A stretch of 64,000 nucleotides of DNA from Lysobacteraceae bacterium (GTDB taxonomy: Bacteria; Pseudomonadota; Gammaproteobacteria; Xanthomonadales; Ahniellaceae): NCBI GenBank assembly GCA_002995625.1, contig PVBP01000002.1, positions 1 through 64,000 of the forward strand. The letters run 5' to 3'. The number at the start of each line of letters is the position of its first letter. Positions within the stretch are counted from its first letter, which is position 1. The position numbers were made by a program, and so were the translations under genes. The notes beneath the pieces were generated by a model. It was not told where the DNA came from and made no database searches. It saw nothing but the letters and a program-made list of their open reading frames with translations. Positions 10,989-18,704 of this stretch are shown piece after piece.

Positions 10989-12698
10989 ATGGCCACCCCG
11001 TCCTTCGAGGACTCGCGCCGGCTGACCGGGCACAGCCCCTACTTCGACGGCCCCGGGGCCGCGCTCGAGGCCAGGGCAGCGGCCTTGCCCGGCGAGCTGC
11101 TCGACACGTGGCGGGCGAACGTCCGGCGCATGTCGGCGCGGCTCGGCTGGCTCGCCGAACCGATCCACGCGCGGGTCCACCAGAGCGGCGCGACGCTCGC
11201 CTTCGGCGCGCCGCTCGACCAGTTGCTGACCGCAACCGAGGTCAACGAGTGGGCGTGGGTCGCGGCCGGGCGCGCCAGCGGGGCCTTCGACGATCCGCTC
11301 CATGCGCCGGGCCATCCGGCGGCGTGGGACGAGGCGCAGGCCGCGGCCACGCTGACCGCGCAGTCGCTCGCCGAGCGCTCGCCGCGACTCGTCGCGCTCG
11401 AATCGGCGTGCCGCGAGCGCGACCTGCCGCTGCTGGTCGACGACGACGCGGTGTCGATCGGCATCGGGAAGGGCTGCGCCACCTGGCCCCGCGATCGATT
11501 GCCGACGGTCGCCGACGTGCCGTGGCCGCGGCTCGGCCGGATTCCGGTGGCGCTCGTCACCGGCACCAACGGCAAGACCACGACGGTGCGCCTGCTCGCG
11601 GCGCTGCTGCGCTCGGAGGGACGGCGCGTCGCGCACAGCTGCACCGACGGGCTCTGGATCGATGGATCGCAGATCGAGGCGGGCGACTGGTCGGGGCCCG
11701 GTGGCGCGCGCGTGCTGCTGCGCCGGCCCGAGGTCGAGGCCGCGGTGCTGGAGACCGCGCGCGGCGGCATCCTGCGCCGGGGCCTTGCGATCGATCGCGC
11801 CGACGTCGCGGTGCTGACCAACGTCAGCGCCGACCACGTCGGCGAGTACGGGGTCCACACGCTCGACGACATCGCCGAGACCAAGCTGACGCTGGCGCGT
11901 GCGGTGCCGCCGCCGGCCTGGCTGGTGCTGAATGCCGGGGACGCGCGGCTGCGTGAACGGGGGCTTGCGCTCGACCGGCGACGGGCCTGGTTCGCGCTCG
12001 ACCCGGCCGCAGTGCCGGAAGCGGACGCGCCGCGCTGCGTGCTCGACCGCGGCCATCTGCTTCTGCGGGGCCCGGCGTTCGATGCGGATCTCGGCGACGT
12101 GCGCGCGATGCCGATCTCGGCCGACGGTCGCGCGCGCTGGAACGTCGAGAACCTCGCCGCCGCGGCGCTGGCCGCCTGGCTGATGGGCCTTGCGCCCGGG
12201 CGGATCGCCGCCGGACTCGCCCGCTTCGGACGCGACCGCGGCGACAACCCGGGTCGGCTGCAGCGCTGGAACCGCGGCGGCGTCGACGTGTTCCTCGACT
12301 ACGCGCACAACCCGGCCGGCCTCGCGGGCCTGCTCGAGGTCGCGCGGGCCGGTCTGGCGGGCGGACGACTCGGCCTGCTGCTCGGCCACGCCGGCAATCG
12401 CGGCGACGACGAACTGCGCGCGCTGGCGGCGACCGCGGCCCGATTCCTACCGGCGCGGATCGTGCTCAAGGACACGCCGGCCTACTTCCGCGGCCGCGCG
12501 CCGGGCGAGGTGCCGGCCGTGCTGCGTGCCGAACTGCGGCGCCTCGGCCTGCCCGAGGCCGCGCTGGAGGCAGCGCCCGACGAGCTCGCAGGCGCCACGG
12601 CGCTGCTCGACTGGGCGCGTCCGGGCGACGTGGTCGTCCTGCCGGTGCTCGATCGTGCCGTGCGGGAGGCGCTGGCCGGTCGCCTGTCGGACCGCTAG
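10989..12698 (+). CDS. Mur ligase-domain protein related to the C-terminal half of cyanophycin synthetase
   Basis: A 569-residue protein lying 16 bases after cphA. Residues about 180-560 resemble the CphA Mur-ligase half: GTNGKTTTVRLLAALL from residue 192, ETARGGILRRG, NVSADHVGEYG, and the DYAHNPAGLAGL block. The N-terminal ~180 residues (opening RRLTGHSPYFDGPGAALE) show no ATP-grasp motif, so the Asp-adding active site of CphA is missing. Such a partner gene (sometimes called cphA') often accompanies cphA in heterotrophic bacteria, as I recall it. Its role is unsettled: ligation of Arg or another amino acid, priming, or recycling of the dipeptide. Position strongly implies a cyanophycin function. 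Confidence 0.85.
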   Translation: MATPSFEDSRRLTGHSPYFDGPGAALEARAAALPGELLDTWRANVRRMSARLGWLAEPIHARVHQSGATLAFGAPLDQLLTATEVNEWAWVAAGRASGAFDDPLHAPGHPAAWDEAQAAATLTAQSLAERSPRLVALESACRERDLPLLVDDDAVSIGIGKGCATWPRDRLPTVADVPWPRLGRIPVALVTGTNGKTTTVRLLAALLRSEGRRVAHSCTDGLWIDGSQIEAGDWSGPGGARVLLRRPEVEAAVLETARGGILRRGLAIDRADVAVLTNVSADHVGEYGVHTLDDIAETKLTLARAVPPPAWLVLNAGDARLRERGLALDRRRAWFALDPAAVPEADAPRCVLDRGHLLLRGPAFDADLGDVRAMPISADGRARWNVENLAAAALAAWLMGLAPGRIAAGLARFGRDRGDNPGRLQRWNRGGVDVFLDYAHNPAGLAGLLEVARAGLAGGRLGLLLGHAGNRGDDELRALAATAARFLPARIVLKDTPAYFRGRAPGEVPAVLRAELRRLGLPEAALEAAPDELAGATALLDWARPGDVVVLPVLDRAVREALAGRLSDR

Positions 12699-12816
12699 CG
12701 CACGCCGCGCCACACGGTCGATGTCCCGCGGGATCGGGGCCGATCCGTCCTCCGGTGCCGAGTCGGGCCTCCGTTCGAGACCGCACGGGGAACCCCCCGC
12801 ACGAAGCGACCTCGCG

Positions 12817-12857
12817 GCGCGCGACCGCGGTGCCGTGATCCCTCGCGCGCGGTTTTT
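12817..12857 (+). terminator. probable Rho-independent terminator of the cyanophycin operon
   Basis: An eight-base stem (GCGCGCGA at 12817-12824 with TCGCGCGC at 12843-12850), an 18-base loop, then GGTTTTT. It lies about 120 bases after the last cph gene and before the next gene. The loop is long, so strength is uncertain. The rest of 12699-12956 (258 bases) shows nothing else I can name. Confidence 0.4.
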
Positions 12858-12956
12858 CCGATAGCCGAGACAAGCGCATCGAATCGCAGGCCGCACCGTC
12901 CAGGTGCCCCAGCCCGCGAGCGAGGCGCCAACCCCGATGAACCCGGAGAGCCCGCC

Positions 12957-13769
12957 ATGAAAGTCCCCTGGATCGCCTTGCCCATCGTCCTGCTTGCCCT
13001 GCTGCTGTCGAACCCCGCGATCGCCCAGGTCGGGAGCCGCTTCATCTACCAGGGCGAGCTCCGCGTCGCGGGCGAGCCCGCCAACGGCCCGTACGATTTC
13101 CGGGCCTTGCTGTACGGCAGCGCCACCGGCGGAATCACGCTCGCACAGCGGGACATCGAGGATCACCCGGTGGACAGCGGCCTGTTCTCGCTGCCGATCG
13201 ACTTCACCGACGTGCCGTTCCGGGCCGGCCAGCGCTACTGGATCGAACTGCGCGTTCGCGGCGGCAGCGAGACCGGGCCCTATACCACCCTGACGCCGCG
13301 ACGCGAGCTGATGCCCGTCCCCTATGCGATCCACGCGCTGTCGGTGGCGCCGGCCTCGGTCGGCACGGCCGAGATCGTGCCGGGCGAGGTCCAGCGCCGC
13401 GTCTCCGGAAGCTGCGCCGCCGGCTCCTCGATCCGGGCGATCGCGATCGACGGGACCGTCACCTGCGAGATCGACGACGATTCGCCGGGCTTCTCGGGCT
13501 ACCAGATCGTCACGACCCAGCGGACCTACTTCGGCGGCACGCCCGGCACCAGCTCGGCCTCGGCCGTGGTCGACTGTCCGAGTGGCAAGCGCGTGATCGG
13601 AGGCGGGGTCGACGCTGGCTGCGCCGGCGCGTTCATTCGCCGCAGTTCGCCCCGCGACGACGCTTTCGGGTCCGGCTGGTATGGATCGGTGCTGAAGCGG
13701 GGCGATTCGGATTGCGGCGTCAACCCGGCGACGATGACCGTCTACGCGATCTGCGCGAACGTGAACTGA
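12957..13769 (+). CDS. secreted protein of unknown function
   Basis: A 270-residue protein with a clear Sec signal peptide (Lys at position 2, hydrophobic core LPIVLLALLL, likely cleavage after AIA-Q). Residues about 25-120 (RFIYQGELRVAGEPANGPYDFRALLYG...) look like a beta-rich domain; a similar opening is common in exported proteins annotated as hypothetical or tail-fibre-like. The C-terminal half has six or more cysteines (GSCAAG, VTCEID, VVDCPSG, DAGCAG, SDCGV, AICANVN), suggesting disulfides outside the cytoplasm. GGAGAG precedes the ATG. It is nine bases upstream of another small exported protein and close to an ECF sigma/kinase pair. I cannot assign a function. Confidence 0.75.
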   Translation: MKVPWIALPIVLLALLLSNPAIAQVGSRFIYQGELRVAGEPANGPYDFRALLYGSATGGITLAQRDIEDHPVDSGLFSLPIDFTDVPFRAGQRYWIELRVRGGSETGPYTTLTPRRELMPVPYAIHALSVAPASVGTAEIVPGEVQRRVSGSCAAGSSIRAIAIDGTVTCEIDDDSPGFSGYQIVTTQRTYFGGTPGTSSASAVVDCPSGKRVIGGGVDAGCAGAFIRRSSPRDDAFGSGWYGSVLKRGDSDCGVNPATMTVYAICANVN

Positions 13770-13778
13770 GGCATCGCC

Positions 13779-14048
13779 ATGGCCACGCGCAAGCATCTAA
13801 TCGCACTCCTGGCAATCGGCATCGCGGTTGCCTCGCAGGCCGCCGCGCTCCGGGCCTCCCCGACCTCGCCGATCGCGGGACCGAGGGCCGGCGGAGGAAT
13901 CGTGTCGGGCGGCGTCTTTACCGCGAAGGTCTCGATCGGGGTCCCGGAGGCGGAGGGCGTGTCCGCGGGTGGCGCCTACGAACTGACCGGCGGCATCCTG
14001 CGGCGCCAGCCCCGCGACGAATCCCTGTTCGCCGACGGGTTCGAGTGA
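13779..14048 (+). CDS. small secreted protein with C-terminal LFADGFE tail
   Basis: An 89-residue protein with an N-terminal signal peptide (MATRKHLIALLAIGIAVASQAAA). The mature part has a glycine-rich repeat-like segment (GGGIVSGGVFTAKVSIGVPEAEGVSAGGAYELTGGI) and ends in ESLFADGFE at the stop codon. Nearly the same ending (LIFRDSFE) closes the unrelated BNR lipoprotein at 28895, so the tail may be a sorting or processing signal. The GGGIVSGG...AYELTGGI pattern is reminiscent of short exported proteins that accompany larger surface proteins, but I know no named family. It is probably co-transcribed with the gene nine bases upstream. Confidence 0.7.
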   Translation: MATRKHLIALLAIGIAVASQAAALRASPTSPIAGPRAGGGIVSGGVFTAKVSIGVPEAEGVSAGGAYELTGGILRRQPRDESLFADGFE

Positions 14049-14121
14049 TCATCGGCTGCGGCGCGCCGACGACGGCACGCCGCCCGATCCGCCGGGGCGG
14101 CGCCTGGCGTCCTGCGGCCGG

Positions 14122-14127
14122 TAGGAT
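14122..14127 (+). promoter_or_regulatory. possible -10 element upstream of the ECF sigma gene
   Basis: TAGGAT in a GC-rich setting (GCCGGTAGGATCGGCGC) about 47 bases before the sigma factor ATG. No convincing -35 hexamer at 16-18 bases. Offered because similar TAGxxT hexamers stand before several other genes here (22261, 30290, 31681, 56099). Confidence 0.3.
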
Positions 14128-14173
14128 CGGCGCATCGCGGCCGCGGCGGCCGCCATCGCGGTCGATCTGCCGG

Positions 14174-14734
14174 ATGCCCGAGGTCGCAGCCCAGTTGACC
14201 GAACTGCTCGTGCGCTGGCGTGGCGGGGACCGCCGCGCCTTCGACCAGCTGATGGCCCGTGTCTACGGCGATCTCGAGCGGATCGCGCGGGCCAGGCTCG
14301 GGGGCGAGGCGCTCACGCTGACGGCCTCCGACTTGGTCCACGAGGCCGCGATCGGGCTCGCATCGGCCGAGGGCAACTTCCGCGACCGGGCGCATTTCTT
14401 CGCGACCGCGTCGCTGGCGATGCGCTCGATCCTCGTCGATCACGCGCGGGCCCGCAGCGCGTCGAAGCGCGGGGGGGACTGGGTCAGGGTCACGCTCACC
14501 GCGGGCCCCGCCAGCGACGACGCGATGGCGATCGAGCTGCTGGCGCTCGAGCAGGCGCTCGAGTCGCTCGCGGCGGTGGACGCGCGCAGCGCGGATGCGA
14601 TGCAGCTGTCCTGCTACGGCGGCCTCGATCAGGACGAGATCGCCGCCGTGCTGGGCGTCTCGGTCCCGACCGTCAAGCGCGATCTGCGCTTCGCCCGGGC
14701 CTGGATCGCCAGGGCCATCGGCGATGGCGACTGA
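14174..14734 (+). CDS. ECF-type RNA polymerase sigma factor
   Basis: A 186-residue ECF sigma factor of the group usually found beside Ser/Thr kinases (TIGR02999-like). Region 2 spans about residues 10-85, with DLVHEAAIGLA and HFFATASLAMRSILVDHARARSASKRGG; region 4 spans about 120-180, with the helix-turn-helix LDQDEIAAVLGVSVPTVKRDLRFARAWI. ATG at 14174 is the start that leaves an intact region 2; longer upstream reading is unlike the family. The stop lies 11 bases inside the downstream kinase gene, so the two are translationally coupled. No anti-sigma factor is present; in this group the kinase is thought to control the sigma factor by phosphorylation. Confidence 0.9.
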   Translation: MPEVAAQLTELLVRWRGGDRRAFDQLMARVYGDLERIARARLGGEALTLTASDLVHEAAIGLASAEGNFRDRAHFFATASLAMRSILVDHARARSASKRGGDWVRVTLTAGPASDDAMAIELLALEQALESLAAVDARSADAMQLSCYGGLDQDEIAAVLGVSVPTVKRDLRFARAWIARAIGDGD

Positions 14735-17048
14735 CCCGCGCCGACTGCGCGAGCTGTTCGAGGCGGTGGTCGACCTGCCGCCGCGGGCGCGCGGGGCCGC
14801 CCTGCGGGAACTCGATGCCGGCCCGCTGGCCGACGAGGTGCTCGCGCTCTGTCGCGCCGGCGAGGCCGCGGACACGCGGCGGCTGCAAGCGGCCCGCGAT
14901 GCGGTCGCGGCGGACCTGCTCGACACCTCGCTCGAGGTCGGCACGCGGGTCGGCGTGTGGCGCGTCGTCGGGGAGGCGGGACGTGGCGGCATGGGGCGCG
15001 TCTATCAGGTCGAGCGCGACGACGGGCACTACACCCAGCGCGCGGCGATGAAGTTCGTCGCCGGGTGCTCGGACGCCGAGCGACTGACGGGATTCCATCG
15101 CGAACGCCAGCTGCTCGCGGAGCTCGAGCACCCCGGTGTCGCGCGGCTGCTCGACGGCGGCACCGCGGACGACGGGCGTCCCTACCTGGTGATGGCCTGG
15201 GTCGACGGCGTCCACATCGACGAGTGGTGCCGGACCGGGCGCCTCCCGGTGCGCGACATCGCCCGGCTGTTCGTCGACGCCTGCGACACGCTGGCCTACG
15301 CGCATCGACGGCTGGTCGTGCATTGCGACATCAAGCCCGGCAACCTGATGGTCGATCGCGACGGGCGGGTCATGCTGCTCGACTTCGGCGTCGCCCGTCT
15401 GGTCCGGGCGGCCACGCAGGACCCGGCGGGTCAGGGCGCCGTCGCCGGGCTGGGCTACACGCCGCGCTATGCCAGTCCCGAACAGCAGGCGGGCGGGGCG
15501 ATCACCACCGCGAGCGACGTCTACAGCCTCGGGGTGCTGCTCGGCGAACTGGTCGCCGCGGCACCCGATCCTGTGCCACGCGCATTGCAGGCGGTGATCG
15601 ACAAGGCGCGGGATCCCGATTCCGGGCAGCGATACGGGACCGCCGATGCGCTGCGCGAGGAGCTGGCGCGTGTCCTCGACGACCGGCCGGTCCTCGCGCT
15701 CGCGGGCGATCGCGTCTATCGCGCCCGCTGCTTTCTGCGACGGCACGCGCTGCCGGTCGCGCTCGGCGCGGCGCTGCTGCTGGCCCTCGGCGGCGGCCTC
15801 GTCGCCACGCTCGGGGCCTTGTCGGAGGCCCAGGGCCAGCGGCAGCTGGCGGAACGGACCGCAGCGTTCCTCGGCTCGGTCCTCGGGGGTGTCGATCCGG
15901 ATCGTGCGCGGGACCTCGACCGGACGCTGATGCGCGAGGTGCTGGAGGGCGCAGCGGCGCGGGCGGCGCTCGAACTGGCCGACGACCCGGTGCTGCTGGC
16001 CGGGATCGAGCGCGTGATCGGCACGACCTACGGGCAGCTGAGCGAGTTCGAGCGGGCGACCGGACACCTGCAGCAGGCGGTCGACCGCTTGCCGCGCAGG
16101 GCGCACCGGGAGCGGCTCGAGCTGCGGATCCTGATCGCCGATCAGCTCGATGCCGGCGCCCGCCAGCAGGAAGCACTGTCCCTGCTCGAGGCGATCCGAG
16201 CCGAGTCGCTGACCCGTTTCGGGCCACGTGATCCGGTGACGCTTCGCGCGGGCTTCGCGCTGGCCGACCAGCTTGCGCGCATGGGGGACTGGCAGCGGGC
16301 GCTCGAGATCGGCGGTCCGCTCCGGCCGCTGCTCGAGCAGGTTCTCGGTCCGGAGGATCCGGCGACGCTCGGAAACCTGCAGGGCCAGGCGATCGCGCTC
16401 GGCTGGGCCGGGCGCGCCGAGGAGGCCGAGCGCACGCACCGGGAGGTCATCGAGCGCCTTGCCCGGCTTCACGGCGAGGACCACAGCCGGACCCTGTCCG
16501 CGATCACCAGCCTTGCGATCCTGCTGCTCGAGTCGCGGCGCTACGGCGAGGCCGAGGCCCTGCTGCGCCCGCGCCACGAGCCGGTCACCGCGCGCTTCGG
16601 CGAGCACAGCGTGCAGGCGATCAACCTCGCGACGATGATCGCGTCCGCGATCCGCCTCGGCGGTGATGCCGCCGGGAGCGAGGCGTGGTATCGCCTCGCG
16701 CTCGATCGTGGCGTCGCCCGCTTCGGCGAAGGTCACCCGAACACGCTGCACCTCGAGGTCAACATGGCGAACGTCGAGGTCGCGCTCGGAAGGGCGGAAG
16801 CCGGGCTGCGGCGCCTCGAGCGGGTCGGCCCGGCGCTGCTCGAATCGCGTGGCACCACCAGTCGCGCGGCACGTCAGTACTGGGCGGCGCAGGGCGCCGC
16901 ACTCGCTGCCGCCGGCCGCCGCGAGGCGGCGCGACAGGCCTGGGCCGAAGCGCTCGCGGTCGACCGCCAGTTGCACGGCCGGGACGATCATCCGGATGCG
17001 ATCGAGGCCCTGCGCCAGCTCGCGGCGCTGTCGGCCGACGAGGCCTGA
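14724..17048 (+). CDS. membrane Ser/Thr protein kinase with C-terminal TPR domain
   Basis: 774 residues. A Hanks-type kinase domain occupies about 75-325: glycine loop GRGGMGRV (86-93), ATP Lys110 (AAMKFV), catalytic loop HCDIKPGN (200-207), DFG at 220-222 and YASPEQ at 249-254. The catalytic loop reads HCD instead of HRD, but Asp202, Lys204 and Asn207 are kept, so activity is likely with non-RD regulation. One membrane helix (about 342-364) puts the C-terminal ~400 residues, a series of TPR/Kinesin-light-chain-like repeats (LGGDAAGSEAWYRLALDRG and similar), outside the cytoplasm. It overlaps the ECF sigma gene by 11 bases. Probable sensor: the TPR part reads an envelope signal, the kinase acts on the sigma factor (inference). 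Confidence 0.9.
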   Translation: MATDPRRLRELFEAVVDLPPRARGAALRELDAGPLADEVLALCRAGEAADTRRLQAARDAVAADLLDTSLEVGTRVGVWRVVGEAGRGGMGRVYQVERDDGHYTQRAAMKFVAGCSDAERLTGFHRERQLLAELEHPGVARLLDGGTADDGRPYLVMAWVDGVHIDEWCRTGRLPVRDIARLFVDACDTLAYAHRRLVVHCDIKPGNLMVDRDGRVMLLDFGVARLVRAATQDPAGQGAVAGLGYTPRYASPEQQAGGAITTASDVYSLGVLLGELVAAAPDPVPRALQAVIDKARDPDSGQRYGTADALREELARVLDDRPVLALAGDRVYRARCFLRRHALPVALGAALLLALGGGLVATLGALSEAQGQRQLAERTAAFLGSVLGGVDPDRARDLDRTLMREVLEGAAARAALELADDPVLLAGIERVIGTTYGQLSEFERATGHLQQAVDRLPRRAHRERLELRILIADQLDAGARQQEALSLLEAIRAESLTRFGPRDPVTLRAGFALADQLARMGDWQRALEIGGPLRPLLEQVLGPEDPATLGNLQGQAIALGWAGRAEEAERTHREVIERLARLHGEDHSRTLSAITSLAILLLESRRYGEAEALLRPRHEPVTARFGEHSVQAINLATMIASAIRLGGDAAGSEAWYRLALDRGVARFGEGHPNTLHLEVNMANVEVALGRAEAGLRRLERVGPALLESRGTTSRAARQYWAAQGAALAAAGRREAARQAWAEALAVDRQLHGRDDHPDAIEALRQLAALSADEA

Positions 17049-17067
17049 GCCCTCGGCGCCGGTCCCG

Positions 17068-17874
17068 CTAGGTCTCCGACGTCGGCACCGCCGCCGAACC
17101 CGCGAGGATGCCGCCGTCGACGTGGAACTCGGCCCCGGTGACGTACGAGGATTCGTCGCTGGCGAGGAACACGGCGAGGTCGGCGACCTCGCGCGGCGTG
17201 CCGAACCGGCGCAGCGGGGTGTCGGCGACCAGCGCGCGGATGTTGGCCTCGCGCTCCGGGCCGCTGCCGAGGATCGGCTCCCACATCGGCGTCAGGATCG
17301 CGGCCGGGTGGATGCTGTTGCAGCGGACCGGCAGTCCCTGCTCGGCGCAGTACAGCGCGACCGACTTGGTGTGGTTGCGCAGCGCGGCCTTGCTCGACGC
17401 GTAGGCCGCCGCCGCCGGGATGCCGACGATGCCCGAGCGCGAGGACAGGTTGATGATCGAGCCGGTCTCGCCGCGTGGCAGCCGGCGCATCGCGCGCAGC
17501 GCGTGCCGGCAGCCGAGGAAGGCGCCGTCGAGGTTGGTGGCGTGGACCCGCCGCCACTCGTCCAGCGTGGCGTGCTCCGGATCGTGGCTGGCGCCGTCCT
17601 CGAGCCCGGTGATCCCGGCGTTGTTGACCAGCACGTGCAGCGCCCCGGCCTCGGCGAGGAGGCGATCGATCGCCCGCTGCCAGGCGTGCTCGTCGCGCAC
17701 GTCGAGGTCGAGGGCCGGGAGGCCCGTCTCGCGCGCGGTCGCCGCGAGCGTGTCGGCGTCGAAGTCGCTGAGCCAGACGCGCGCGCCCTCGGCGGCGAAG
17801 GCCTGGGCGATCGCGCGGCCGATGCCGCGGGCGGCGCCCGTGACGAGGGCGGTCTTGCGGGCGAGACGGGGCAT
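17068..17874 (-). CDS. SDR family NAD(P)-dependent oxidoreductase
   Basis: A 268-residue classical short-chain dehydrogenase. The Rossmann loop TGAARGIG is at 12-19, NNAG at 84-87, catalytic Ser145, Tyr158 and Lys162 (YASSK). Asp37 (LSDFD) at the end of beta-2 favours NAD(H) over NADP(H). The C-terminal [12 protein letters not shown] block is typical of bacterial SDRs acting on hydroxyl or keto substrates. The substrate is not predictable. ATG at 17872-17874 gives the standard short N-terminus. The gene is last in a minus-strand run after parE and the toxin-antitoxin pair, 116 bases beyond the toxin stop, and converges with the kinase gene with a 19-base gap. Confidence 0.9.
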   Translation of the reverse strand: MPRLARKTALVTGAARGIGRAIAQAFAAEGARVWLSDFDADTLAATARETGLPALDLDVRDEHAWQRAIDRLLAEAGALHVLVNNAGITGLEDGASHDPEHATLDEWRRVHATNLDGAFLGCRHALRAMRRLPRGETGSIINLSSRSGIVGIPAAAAYASSKAALRNHTKSVALYCAEQGLPVRCNSIHPAAILTPMWEPILGSGPEREANIRALVADTPLRRFGTPREVADLAVFLASDESSYVTGAEFHVDGGILAGSAAVPTSET

Positions 17875-17990
17875 GGCGGGGATCTCCGGTCCGGGATCGG
17901 CTCGTTCCGGCGAGCGGCGCCGATGCTGCCGCCGCACCGGCCGCGTTGCGCCCGCCAAGAGTCACGGTGTTGGTGGCGGTGTTCAGCCTT

Positions 17991-18386
17991 TCAGCGGACG
18001 GGCGGGACCGGACGAATGCGGATGATCTCGATGGGCAGCGCAAGGCTTGCCCAGGCCTGATCCGCGGTCAGCGCCGGGAGCCCGCGCTCGAGCGCGAGCG
18101 CGAGGAAGGCACGGTCCCCGAGCGAGAGTCCGAGCGGCGCGGTGTGCGGAACCAGTGAGGCCGCCAGGGTTGCGTGGCGATCGTCGAACGGCACGATCGT
18201 CATCGGTCCGGCCAGCAGACGATCGCGCGCGAGGATCGGGTCGTGACCATCGCGCGCGAAACGGCCGAGCACCTCGGCCAGGTTGACGGTCGAGACCAGG
18301 GCCTGGTCGAGCACCTTGGCGACCGTCTCATGGCCCTCCTCCCGGAACAGGAACGCGAGCAATGCCGACGCGTCGAGGACGATCAC
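17991..18386 (-). CDS. VapC/FitB-type PIN domain ribonuclease toxin
   Basis: A 131-residue PIN protein. The four acidic active-site residues expected in the family are visible: Asp5 (VLDASAL), Glu38 (NLAEVL), Asp91 (LGDRAFL) and Asp109 (TADQAW), so the nuclease should be active. The start is GTG at 18386, overlapping the antitoxin stop (GTGA), the standard arrangement for translational coupling; the longer in-frame upstream reading is inside the antitoxin gene. Members cleave RNA, often tRNA or rRNA, when free of antitoxin. Confidence 0.92.
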   Translation of the reverse strand: MIVLDASALLAFLFREEGHETVAKVLDQALVSTVNLAEVLGRFARDGHDPILARDRLLAGPMTIVPFDDRHATLAASLVPHTAPLGLSLGDRAFLALALERGLPALTADQAWASLALPIEIIRIRPVPPVR

Positions 18387-18643
18387 GGCTGCCCGCGGTT
18401 CTCGCGCGCCGCTTCGGACTGCCGCTCCTCGATCAGGGTCTCGACCACGCCGGCGGGTCGCCGGGCGCCGTAGAGCTCGTCGACCCACGCCTGAAGCGAT
18501 GCTGCGGTGGCGGGGGTCTCGACGCTGGCGCGGATCAGGATCGAACGCGCTTCGGCTTCCATGCTGACGCCGGCACGGGCGGCACGGACGCGGAGGCGAT
18601 CGCGGACGTCATCGGGCAGGTTGCGGATCGTCAGGGTGGCCAT
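18383..18643 (-). CDS. FitA/VapB-type ribbon-helix-helix antitoxin
   Basis: An 86-residue protein starting MATLTIRNLPDDVRDRLRVR, a FitA-like ribbon-helix-helix DNA-binding domain (residues 1-40), followed by a C-terminal tail that would wrap the PIN toxin. Such antitoxins repress their own promoter together with the toxin. ATG at 18641-18643 has GAGGG seven bases upstream. A candidate promoter lies in the 61-base gap to parE. Confidence 0.9.
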   Translation of the reverse strand: MATLTIRNLPDDVRDRLRVRAARAGVSMEAEARSILIRASVETPATAASLQAWVDELYGARRPAGVVETLIEERQSEAARENRGQP

Positions 18644-18666
18644 GGTGGTCCCTCGGGCAAGCGATG

Positions 18667-18694
18667 ATGATAGCAATGACAGCATCGACTGCAA
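18667..18694 (-). promoter_or_regulatory. candidate sigma-70 promoter of the toxin-antitoxin pair
   Basis: On the minus strand, TTGCAG (18694-18689), a 16-base spacer and TATCAT (18672-18667, five of six matches to the -10 consensus). Transcription would start near 18660, giving a leader of about 17 bases to the antitoxin ATG. The area is AT-richer than anything nearby, which supports a separate promoter for the pair. The -35 match is weak. Confidence 0.5.
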
Positions 18695-18704
18695 CGAGAT
18701 TCCC

